The notes under the pieces were generated by a model. It made no database searches. It worked only from the letters and a program-made list of their open reading frames with translations, and was not told where the DNA came from. Of a stretch of 33,780 nt of DNA, positions 25,913 to 33,116 are shown piece by piece (the stretch's first letter is position 1; every line of letters begins with the position of its first letter). The DNA is from Methanobacteriota archaeon. GTDB taxonomy: Archaea; Thermoplasmatota; Poseidoniia; Poseidoniales; Thalassarchaeaceae. The DNA is taken from NCBI GenBank assembly GCA_002708695.1, contig PAOZ01000010.1:1-33780 (forward strand), given 5' to 3'. The translations under genes and the position numbers were made by a program.

Positions 25913-26539
25913 TCAAAGTGATTTGAATAGGGCTTCTAATTCATCTTCACTTACAAGTTGAAATCCATCTTTAGGGGTAATAACACACAAATCCATTCCA
26001 TTACCCGATGCAGCATCACGTTGAGCAGATGCAAGAAGAGCACGTGCAGCAACTTCAACTGCTTCGTCTCTAGACATGCCTTCTCTAAATTTGTCTTCAA
26101 GAACACCATACATGTAAGGTGATCCTGAACCGGTTGCACAATAAGAATCAGGGATTGAACCTCCCGCAGAATCTATGGAATATACATGAGCTCCATCATC
26201 ATCAACACCTGCGATGAGTAATTGAACCCAATGTGGACGACCACCTAAAATATTAGCAGTAAGAGTTGCTGCACCTTTTACTGACATCTGATGACCTCGC
26301 TTGAGTTCAAAGAGAGCCATTTCTGCTGCCAAAGAACGACTAAGTGCTTGTGCATGACCTACTAATCCAGCAGTAGTTAATGCTAGATTATCTGCAATTT
26401 TGAACAACTTTTGAACACTCTTATTTGCAACAAAATGCCCCATAGTTGCTCGATGATCTGCACCAACAACAACTCCTCCGTTGAAGGTAATTCCAACGGT
26501 ACTCGTTCCAGTCTTTGCCTGCTCCATAATTCCGTCCAT
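25913..26539 (-). CDS. psmB: Proteasome subunit beta (20S core, catalytic)
   Basis: The proteolytic subunit of the archaeal 20S proteasome. From ATG 26539 the product has an 11-residue propeptide (MDGIMEQAKTG) that is removed to expose the N-terminal nucleophile in TSTVGITF. In mature numbering Thr1, Asp17 (GADHRAT) and Lys33 (NKSVQKLFK) are all present, as are the YSIDSAGG and ATGSGSPY segments. The frame is open upstream to 26659, but GGAGG placed seven bases before 26539 and the normal propeptide length settle the start. It diverges from the SepF-like gene. Confidence 0.94.
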   Translation of the reverse strand: MDGIMEQAKTGTSTVGITFNGGVVVGADHRATMGHFVANKSVQKLFKIADNLALTTAGLVGHAQALSRSLAAEMALFELKRGHQMSVKGAATLTANILGGRPHWVQLLIAGVDDDGAHVYSIDSAGGSIPDSYCATGSGSPYMYGVLEDKFREGMSRDEAVEVAARALLASAQRDAASGNGMDLCVITPKDGFQLVSEDELEALFKSL

Positions 26540-26544
26540 TTTGA

Positions 26545-26555
26545 TTCCTCCACCG
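26545..26555 (-). promoter_or_regulatory. Shine-Dalgarno site deciding the psmB start
   Basis: On the minus strand GGTGGAGGAATC precedes ATG 26539, a strong GGAGG at ideal spacing. It contrasts with the leaderless starts proposed for several neighbours. It shows that psmB has a real 5' leader. Confidence 0.65.
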
Positions 26556-26626
26556 GGCGAATGCCTGCTGGTAGAATGTAATGAAACACGGCCCCTTATG
26601 AATTCGACGTTAAAGATGCTCAATCT

Positions 26627-27067
26627 ATGCGAAACACCCTCAGGTTCATTGCTTGCCATGTTTCAGCGAGTATCATGGTGGACACGAAGGAGCCGAAATG
26701 GCTTCCAATCTCTAATGAGCCACGTGCTCCCGAAGCAAGGGAAGGGGAAACTTTCCACTTTTTGGAGGCGAGATACCCTGATCCCCCAATACCTAGAACT
26801 CCAGAAGGTGTAATTCTCCATAGAGCAGAAATTTTGGATATTACTGGGTTGCCACAACTATTAGATTGGGCCTCAGAGGGAGATATTGTCATGCTTGACA
26901 CTCGACGTTTAATGGCCAGACAAACAGAATTTAATGCAGTAATCGAAAGACTGGCTTCATTTGTAGAACGAGATTTGGGCGGAGAATTAGTCCAGATGGG
27001 AGAAACAAGAATTCTAATTTTACCTCCTACAGTTAAAGCAACAGAACATACGGATCGTGGAGAGTGA
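26627..27067 (+). CDS. sepF: SepF-like cell-division protein
   Basis: The C-terminal domain matches the SepF/DUF552 fold: HRAEILDITGLPQLLDWASEGDIVMLDTRRL, a central helix (VIERLASFVERDL), then GGELVQMGETRILILPP. SepF anchors FtsZ to the membrane in archaea that divide with FtsZ. The N-terminal part (about 60 residues, Pro/Glu-rich) is not conserved. ATG 26627 would add MRNTLRFIACHVSASI, which might serve as the short membrane-binding helix expected of SepF. ATG 26675 (MVDTKEPKW) is the alternative. Neither has a clear ribosome-binding site. It overlaps the ZPR1 start by 11 bases. Confidence 0.78.
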   Translation: MRNTLRFIACHVSASIMVDTKEPKWLPISNEPRAPEAREGETFHFLEARYPDPPIPRTPEGVILHRAEILDITGLPQLLDWASEGDIVMLDTRRLMARQTEFNAVIERLASFVERDLGGELVQMGETRILILPPTVKATEHTDRGE

Positions 27068-27671
27068 TCCCATAGACAGTATTGTCGAACATCCTTGCCC
27101 CATTTGTTCATCAAATGAAGGACTAAAGATGACTGTACATATCGATGAAATCCCTTACTTCGGAGAACATACTCAGATTACCTTGGCATGCGAGTCATGT
27201 GGCTGGAGACGTACAGATTTTATTCCAGCAGAATCGAAAGGGGGAGTTGGCAATAAAATTCCTATTGAATCTGAAACTCTTACTGCTCGAGTAATTCGAG
27301 GATCTAACGGAACAATACGCATTCCAGAACTTGGATTAGAAGTAGAACCAGGAACTACTTCATCGAGTTATGTTTCCAATATTGAAGGAGTATTAATTCG
27401 ATTCCGAGATATGATGATGATGTTACAACGTTCGTTTGATGAAACGAAAGATCCCCCTGAAGAAAAACAGAGAATTGATTTTCTTCTAAAATCATTAGAA
27501 TCTGCATTGACTGGGGAAGAAATAGAGTTGACATTAGAAATTCTTGATCCTATGGGGCATAGTGGGATACTTCACGCTAAATCAGAAAAATGGACATTGT
27601 CAGATAATGAAATCGAGCATCTCGCTATGGGACCAGAAATCCCAATAATGGATGCAAATGATTCGAATTAA
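27057..27671 (+). CDS. ZPR1-type zinc-finger protein (archaeal single-domain form)
   Basis: A C4 zinc finger (CPIC at 14-17 and CESC at 45-48, then GWRRTDF) precedes the A domain. That domain contains SETLTARVIRGSNGTIRIPELGLEVEPG and the GVLIRFRDMMMML helix. This is the archaeal half-size form of eukaryotic ZPR1, which has two such modules and acts as a chaperone for elongation factor 1A. An equivalent role for aEF1A is plausible but inferred. GTG 27057 is the start, inside the end of the sepF-like gene. The 3' end overlaps convergent trpS by four bases. Confidence 0.9.
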   Translation: MESDPIDSIVEHPCPICSSNEGLKMTVHIDEIPYFGEHTQITLACESCGWRRTDFIPAESKGGVGNKIPIESETLTARVIRGSNGTIRIPELGLEVEPGTTSSSYVSNIEGVLIRFRDMMMMLQRSFDETKDPPEEKQRIDFLLKSLESALTGEEIELTLEILDPMGHSGILHAKSEKWTLSDNEIEHLAMGPEIPIMDANDSN

Positions 27672-29050
27672 AGCGCATCATCTGCAAGAAAATCTTCAAT
27701 GACATCTGCAATAGAATTGCGCTTTTCATCTAAATCTTGTAACCACTCTGTAGCTTTATCTATACAAATTTGCTTTATTTCACCAGCTAACATCCTACCT
27801 GAAGAATAATCACGACGAATTTCTTCTAATGCAGAATCATCAGATTCAAAGAATGTATGGAGATATTGGAAGGCTACATCTTTCTCACAATCCCCCCCTA
27901 GACGACGATGTTCTTCAACGGTAGGTTGACCTCCACTCAAGGCACGTTTCACTTTTGTTTCCATGTCTGAAATTGAATCATCTAAGAAAATGGTAGTTTC
28001 AGGACGACTAGATGACATCTTATCTCCAGTCATTACGACTGCAAATCGATGATATGTCGAAGCAGGAGGTAGTAATCCGAGTCCTCCAATTTGTCTTTCC
28101 AACCTTAACAAAGCCATTCTAATCTGACCTCTATCCTTTTTTGTTGCACCAGGGATCTCAATCAATCCATGTTTAGGGTTGGAAATTAAATCAGAGAATC
28201 CAAATGACGAAAGAGCATCAAGAATAGATGCAAAAATTTGTGCCCTGACATCACGATCCACTCTGCCTCTCTCTCTAACACCAAATATGGAAGAATTCTC
28301 TTCTTGTACCGATAATGCAATAGAAAGACCTCCCGCCTTCCTCGGCTTAACATTAAACCAATTTGATCTAGTTGCCAAGTCTCGAGTTAAACGAATATGA
28401 GGGTCTTGATCAACACCTACAGGTACAACAATTGGTCTTATTCCCCCATACTCTTCATATTGAGGATGAAGAATATCTCCAACTTGAACTAAAGGTGCTT
28501 GAATATGAGCCAAATTTGTATCTCCTTGAAATCCATAAATAGACTCCATCTCAGAAAGGGTGGTCCTCTTTCCTAGAGTAAAACCAATTCTTTGAACTAT
28601 TGGACGTCGACTCTGGAAATATACTGAGGCAGTATCAGATTCAAGGCCAAGTGCTGCATAATTAAGCACATATTCTTTCAAAGCGGTAGATCTGCAATCG
28701 TCTAGAGACATACCTCTAGTAGCATGAGCTTCTAAATCGGCTACTGCTATCGTAACATCGGCACCTTGATTTTGAAACCATTTTACTTGCTCAATTACCA
28801 TGCTATGGCCTAAATGCATTCTACCTGATGGCATTAATCCAGTTAATACTCCAAATGGATCTTTTCTCCGTGCTGAATCTAAAACTACATCCAAATCTCT
28901 TTGCGCGAAAATAATACCTCTGCGATGAAGCATACTAGGATTTGGAATTGCCATTCCTTCAATCGAACCTAAACCAAATTCATCACGAATTCTGGAATAG
29001 TCTGTCGACTGCTGAGACGACCATGGATCGATACGAAGTCCCTCACCCAC
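27668..29050 (-). CDS. trpS: Tryptophanyl-tRNA synthetase (archaeal, with long internal insert)
   Basis: Charges tRNA-Trp. The class I signatures are PSGRMHLGH (HIGH-type, about 74-82) and GDKMSSSRP (KMSKS-type, about 342-350). VPVGVDQDPHIRLTRDLA and LPPASTYHRF are archaeal/eukaryotic TrpRS landmarks. Between these last two lies about 95 residues (about 231-325) absent from compact archaeal TrpRS, making the protein 460 residues. Haloarchaeal TrpRS, as I recall, has an insert at the same place. GTG 29050 is the start; the following STDYSRIRDEFG matches the family N-terminus. It is divergent from the saccharopine-dehydrogenase-like gene. Confidence 0.94.
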   Translation of the reverse strand: MGEGLRIDPWSSQQSTDYSRIRDEFGLGSIEGMAIPNPSMLHRRGIIFAQRDLDVVLDSARRKDPFGVLTGLMPSGRMHLGHSMVIEQVKWFQNQGADVTIAVADLEAHATRGMSLDDCRSTALKEYVLNYAALGLESDTASVYFQSRRPIVQRIGFTLGKRTTLSEMESIYGFQGDTNLAHIQAPLVQVGDILHPQYEEYGGIRPIVVPVGVDQDPHIRLTRDLATRSNWFNVKPRKAGGLSIALSVQEENSSIFGVRERGRVDRDVRAQIFASILDALSSFGFSDLISNPKHGLIEIPGATKKDRGQIRMALLRLERQIGGLGLLPPASTYHRFAVVMTGDKMSSSRPETTIFLDDSISDMETKVKRALSGGQPTVEEHRRLGGDCEKDVAFQYLHTFFESDDSALEEIRRDYSSGRMLAGEIKQICIDKATEWLQDLDEKRNSIADVIEDFLADDAL

Positions 29051-29152
29051 AAATTGAGGGGATACCTTTTGGGCATCAAACCTTCTCTCAATTTTTCTCC
29101 AAAAGATTGTTTCATCGACGGAATCAAGACCTTCGGGAGACTGGGCAAAATC

Positions 29153-30181
29153 ATGGCGACAGTGGCCGTACTAGGTGCTGGACTGGTAGGAAATTGGATT
29201 ATCAAGACACTTTCATCAGACGGATACGAAGTAATAGCCATTGATGCAAACAAAGATGCGCTCTCAAAATTAAATAAGTTCTCAAAAACAATTCATTCAA
29301 TTGTAGATGAAGAATTAATCAATTCATTGGAAGTAGATGTCTACGTTAATGCATTACCTGGAAGAGTAGGGCATAAGATTAGAGAAAACTTGTTAATTAA
29401 TGGTAACAAAGTTGCTGACTTAGCATTCACTCCAGAAGATCCAGAAGAGATGAATCAAATTGCAATTGATAATGGTTCGATATTAATTTACGATGTTGGC
29501 GTAGCTCCAGGATTGTCAAATCTATTATTACACGAAGCAAATCGAAGACATGGAAGATTGTCCTTAGGAAGAGTTAGAGTTGGAGGGAATCCATCATCTA
29601 AGGATAACGGATGGAGTTACATGGCTCCATTCTCACCAGTTGATGTCATTGAAGAATATACTAGACCTGCAAGAATTATTCGAAATGGAAAGATAAACAC
29701 GTTACCAGCATTATCTGAGAAAACTAAATTTGAGGTTGAAGGCAGAGGTGAAATGGAAGCATTTCTTACGGATGGTCTTCGATCAGTTTTGCATACAATT
29801 GATGCTGATGAATTAGTTGAAGCAACAGTTCGATGGCCTGGACACATTGACATGTTTTTGGAGAAAAAGGATGAACTAACAGAAGAGGAATTAGTCAAAG
29901 CTTGGTCGTGGAATCCAACAAAACCAGAATTCACATGGATGGAAGTTTATGCTGAAGGAGATGGAAGAACATCGTGGATTCTAGACGATGATGGAAATGA
30001 ATCAGGTTCTTCAATGGCTAGAACAACTGGAGCCATAACCTGTGCAGTAGTCAAATTCTTGCTTAATGAAGAGAAAATGAAAGGAGTTCATCCCCCAGAA
30101 CATCTTGGGGAATTACTTCTAAATTTATGTCTAGAAGAATATGGAAAACACGAGATTAAAATTTATGAAAAATCAAACTGA
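29153..30181 (+). CDS. Saccharopine dehydrogenase-family oxidoreductase
   Basis: A Rossmann-fold NAD(P)-dependent enzyme. MATVAVLGAGLVGNW (GxGxxG) opens the protein and VNALPGRVGHKIRENL follows. DVGVAPGLSNLLLHEA and GGNPSSKDNGWSYMAPFSPVDVIEEY belong to the substrate-binding domain of saccharopine dehydrogenase/carboxynorspermidine-reductase-like proteins. The start is ATG 29153; the frame is open upstream to 29054, but those 33 residues precede the fold and overlap the trpS promoter. It is 342 residues, within the family range. Substrate is uncertain: lysine, polyamine or another amino-acid pathway. The stop abuts that of the convergent gene. Confidence 0.86.
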   Translation: MATVAVLGAGLVGNWIIKTLSSDGYEVIAIDANKDALSKLNKFSKTIHSIVDEELINSLEVDVYVNALPGRVGHKIRENLLINGNKVADLAFTPEDPEEMNQIAIDNGSILIYDVGVAPGLSNLLLHEANRRHGRLSLGRVRVGGNPSSKDNGWSYMAPFSPVDVIEEYTRPARIIRNGKINTLPALSEKTKFEVEGRGEMEAFLTDGLRSVLHTIDADELVEATVRWPGHIDMFLEKKDELTEEELVKAWSWNPTKPEFTWMEVYAEGDGRTSWILDDDGNESGSSMARTTGAITCAVVKFLLNEEKMKGVHPPEHLGELLLNLCLEEYGKHEIKIYEKSN

Positions 30182-31354
30182 TTATTCAGATTCAAATAGA
30201 TGACGATGTAGCTCTGAAGACGGATTATCAGAACGAATTAAACGCCTCATCTGAAAAATAGTTACTATGCCCACTATTCCAGCAACAATGGGTAAAATCC
30301 AATCCATCTGAGTTACCGATCTTGGTTCAATTAACCAAGTAAATCTAATGGAAGAATCTTTGAATCCAGATGACCATTCAAAGAGATCTACTACATGATG
30401 CCCAAAAACAATGAATGGAGTCATGCCATTGAAATTGTCTTGAATAGAATGAATCGATTCAATCGATTCATTCGAATCATATTCGATAAATGCCACAGTA
30501 TCAGGTAACAAAGAAAGATGTAATGACCCATTCGCAAATCTCCAACCTTCTTGTAAGTGGCGAACTGAAGAATTCAATTGGTATAATTCGGTGCCATTCG
30601 AATACTTTACTGAAAGAACAGACAAGTTATTTCCATTAATTCCCGATGCTGAAATTAATGAATTACCGGGTGTAGACCAATATCCAGATTGTAGTGATGG
30701 TTGCTGTACCTTAACGATAGATGATGAATTATTGTAAGAAGAAATTTCCACAGATTTTTGACTAGAAATATATTCTCCAGGAGTGGTAAACCAAAACGGT
30801 TGTTCTTCTATCCAAGCAACTACATCTCGATCTCTTCTTACATTCAAATCCTCCATTTCTGCAATCCAAGACATAATCACAATCCCATTCTCTTGAGATG
30901 CACTTTCAATCAAATCTATACTTGCAATACTCTTTTCAAGAGATCCAGCATTGACTTCAAAGGATGAAAAATTAGAAAAATTATCTCCAAAATCTACATC
31001 ATCTACAACTTTAATTCCAGATGCGGTAAGTGAATTAGCCAATTCTTCGGAATTGGAATGATGAGATGAATGTTCAGGTAAACCAAAAGTAAGAGTGTTG
31101 TTGCCCCAGCGCGAAGCAGAAATTAGGCCATTAACATAAGAAATACATGCATCTACGCTATTTGGATCATCCAAAATACTGACATCCGGCATCCCATGAC
31201 ACCCAAATTCATCGCCTAATGCAAGCCTTTCTGGACCTGCCAACCTAGTAAGCCAACCATCATCATCATGAGGATAGTCAGATAATTCAGCATTAACAAG
31301 CGGAATTGACAGAATCAAAGTAGCAACCAAAACGGCGAGATAACTACCATTCAT
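30182..31354 (-). CDS. Secreted, membrane-anchored protein of unknown function
   Basis: Not recognised. ATG 31354 gives a signal peptide (MNGSYLAVLVATLILSIPLVNA) at the N-terminus; the frame also allows an ATG 15 codons earlier. The exported part of about 330 residues has many N-x-S/T sequons and two Cys near the N-terminus (GCHGMPD, DACISY). A C-terminal helix (MDWILPIVAGIVGIVTIFQM) ends in a basic, hydrophilic tail (RRLIRSDNPSSELHRHLF). Segments such as LTFGLPEHSSHHSNSEELANSL suggest an alpha/beta domain. It is probably an anchored surface protein; the tail has no PGF motif. Confidence 0.72.
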   Translation of the reverse strand: MNGSYLAVLVATLILSIPLVNAELSDYPHDDDGWLTRLAGPERLALGDEFGCHGMPDVSILDDPNSVDACISYVNGLISASRWGNNTLTFGLPEHSSHHSNSEELANSLTASGIKVVDDVDFGDNFSNFSSFEVNAGSLEKSIASIDLIESASQENGIVIMSWIAEMEDLNVRRDRDVVAWIEEQPFWFTTPGEYISSQKSVEISSYNNSSSIVKVQQPSLQSGYWSTPGNSLISASGINGNNLSVLSVKYSNGTELYQLNSSVRHLQEGWRFANGSLHLSLLPDTVAFIEYDSNESIESIHSIQDNFNGMTPFIVFGHHVVDLFEWSSGFKDSSIRFTWLIEPRSVTQMDWILPIVAGIVGIVTIFQMRRLIRSDNPSSELHRHLFESE

Positions 31355-31438
31355 GACACTCCGAAAAATCGGTAATTCATGGACTCTCTGTTTGTTCAAC
31401 GAGTAATCATCAAGAACAAGATGTAGAGATTTGATTAC

Positions 31439-32206
31439 ATGGGAACAAATGCTGTCGACTCTTTACGGGGTCTGTCGGGTATCAAAGGAGATGCAAAACC
31501 ACTTCCATTCACCCCAATATATTCGTTACTTGTAAAGATTGGACCAGTGATATTTAGGACAATATTTCGAATCAGAACATTGGGGATTGAACGAATACCA
31601 AAAAAAGGACCAGTAATTCTTGCTGGAAATCATTTAGCTCATGTTGACCCAATCTTAATGATAGTCGGATCAAGGAGAACAGTTAGATTTCTTTCAAAGA
31701 AAGAGCATTATGATCAAGCATTCACAAAATTTGTGATGAAGACTACAGGACAAATTGAAACAGATAGAGAATCAGGAGGAAAGGATGCTCTAATTCAAGC
31801 AACTGAAGTATTACGAAGAGGTGAAGCCATGGGAATTTTTCCCGAAGGTACTCGTTCAAGGAAAAGTGAAGCACCCTATATGCAGAAAGGAAAAACGGGT
31901 GTCGCAAGACTGGCTCTCACATTTCCAGATGTCCCGATTCACCCAGTAGCTATTTTGGACACCCATAAAATGCTAAAACCAGGTTCCAAAATGTTCAGAA
32001 TCACTACTCCTCTAACAATGTCGGTAGGAAAAGGAATTACTTGGAGAGAATGGATTCATCATCCTAATGGAGGAAATTTATCTGAATCAGAAATTCAACA
32101 GATTGTCGATTCAGAGCAAGACATACGAGACCAACAAATGGCTACACTATTTCGAAGATTTACTGACCAACTGATGGGTAGTCTTTCTGCTTTAGGAGCA
32201 CCTTGA
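31439..32206 (+). CDS. plsC: 1-acyl-glycerol-3-phosphate acyltransferase (PlsC family)
   Basis: The acyltransferase signature motifs are GNHLAHVD (H65-x4-D70) and FPEGTRSR (about 134-141), with VPIHPVAI near the end of the catalytic fold. These are the catalytic and phosphate-binding blocks of PlsC enzymes, which attach a fatty acyl chain to lysophosphatidic acid. 255 residues is the usual size. Fatty-acyl ester lipids are not standard archaeal lipids, so the substrate may differ. Related acyltransferase genes have been noted in Marine Group II. It is followed by thyA after 51 bases on the same strand. Confidence 0.9.
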   Translation: MGTNAVDSLRGLSGIKGDAKPLPFTPIYSLLVKIGPVIFRTIFRIRTLGIERIPKKGPVILAGNHLAHVDPILMIVGSRRTVRFLSKKEHYDQAFTKFVMKTTGQIETDRESGGKDALIQATEVLRRGEAMGIFPEGTRSRKSEAPYMQKGKTGVARLALTFPDVPIHPVAILDTHKMLKPGSKMFRITTPLTMSVGKGITWREWIHHPNGGNLSESEIQQIVDSEQDIRDQQMATLFRRFTDQLMGSLSALGAP

Positions 32207-32257
32207 ATTCATCCGCATCTTTCAAAGACCTAACCTTCACAGCAGATAACCGGTCAC

Positions 32258-33052
32258 ATGGAAGAGTACCAACAACTGATGCGTCGTATCCTCTTGGAGG
32301 GTGTTGAAAAAGGGGATAGAACCGGTACCGGAACTCTTTCTGTATTTGGCCATCAAATGCGCTTTGATCTAAGAAGGAAATTTCCAGCTGTAACCACCAA
32401 AAAAGTACATTGGCCGTCAATTATTCATGAACTACTTTGGTTTATTAGTGGGGATACTAATGTAAAGTATCTTCAAGAAAATAAAGTTAGAATATGGAAT
32501 GAATGGGCTGACGAGAACGGAGATTTAGGCCCAGTGTATGGAAAACAATGGAGAAAATGGGAATCGAATAATGGGCAAATTATCGACCAATTGCAAAATG
32601 CTATTGACATGATTAAAACAAACCCAGATAGTAGGAGAATCATTGTTAGTGCATGGAATGTAGGTGAATTAGAGGAAATGGCTCTAATGCCATGTCACGC
32701 TTTTTTCCAATTCTACGTTGCTAATGGAGAATTGTCACTCCATCTCTATCAGAGATCTGCTGATGTATTCTTGGGAGTTCCATTCAATATCTCATCATAT
32801 TCTCTATTATGTTTTATGATTGCCCAAATTACTGGACTCAAACCAGGTGATTTTGTCCATACTATTGGAGATGCTCATCTTTACCTAAATCATCTTGATC
32901 AAGCTAGAGAACAAATATCTCGTACTCCTTTGGAATGGCCTACACTTCGATTAAATCCCGAATGTAAAACAATTGATGATTTCAAATTTGAAGATGTAAT
33001 CATCGAAGATTACAATCATCATCCGCATATTTCTGCACCGATAAGCATCTAA
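32258..33052 (+). CDS. thyA: Thymidylate synthase (ThyA)
   Basis: Makes dTMP from dUMP using methylene-tetrahydrofolate. It is 264 residues, the same as E. coli ThyA. The catalytic Cys146 lies in [13 protein letters not shown] and keeps the E. coli numbering. Other family motifs are [60 protein letters not shown] and GDAHLYLNH. It requires reduced folate, which raises the question of the folate source in this organism. The stop is followed within 17 bases by a perfect palindrome upstream of the next gene. Confidence 0.95.
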   Translation: MEEYQQLMRRILLEGVEKGDRTGTGTLSVFGHQMRFDLRRKFPAVTTKKVHWPSIIHELLWFISGDTNVKYLQENKVRIWNEWADENGDLGPVYGKQWRKWESNNGQIIDQLQNAIDMIKTNPDSRRIIVSAWNVGELEEMALMPCHAFFQFYVANGELSLHLYQRSADVFLGVPFNISSYSLLCFMIAQITGLKPGDFVHTIGDAHLYLNHLDQAREQISRTPLEWPTLRLNPECKTIDDFKFEDVIIEDYNHHPHISAPISI

Positions 33053-33068
33053 TAGAAATTTAGAAATG

Positions 33069-33085
33069 ATTAGAATAATTCTAAT
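33069..33085. promoter_or_regulatory. Perfect palindrome, candidate operator
   Basis: ATTAGAATAATTCTAAT is an 8+1+8 perfect inverted repeat. It sits two bases upstream of the TATA box of the next gene, overlapping where the BRE would be. A regulator binding here would compete with TFB. The adjacent gene encodes an HTH protein, so autoregulation is a natural guess (inference). It could instead be a weak thyA 3'-end hairpin. Confidence 0.5.
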
Positions 33086-33087
33086 TG

Positions 33088-33095
33088 TTTAAATA
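33088..33095 (+). promoter_or_regulatory. Consensus archaeal TATA box, leaderless promoter
   Basis: TTTAAATA is centred about 26 bases before ATG 33117. It is the best TATA box in the window and fixes the start of the following gene. Confidence 0.75.
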
Positions 33096-33116
33096 GGAGT
33101 CAGATATCGCAAGTGT

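Noticed and set aside
26540-26659. 40-residue N-terminal extension of proteasome beta
   Set aside because: The strong GGAGG before ATG 26539 and the normal short propeptide argue for the internal start.
26620-27114. Minus-strand 164-codon frame opposite the SepF-like gene
   Set aside because: The plus-strand frame carries the SepF fold pattern and overlaps the ZPR1 start as an operon would; the opposite frame has no recognisable domain.
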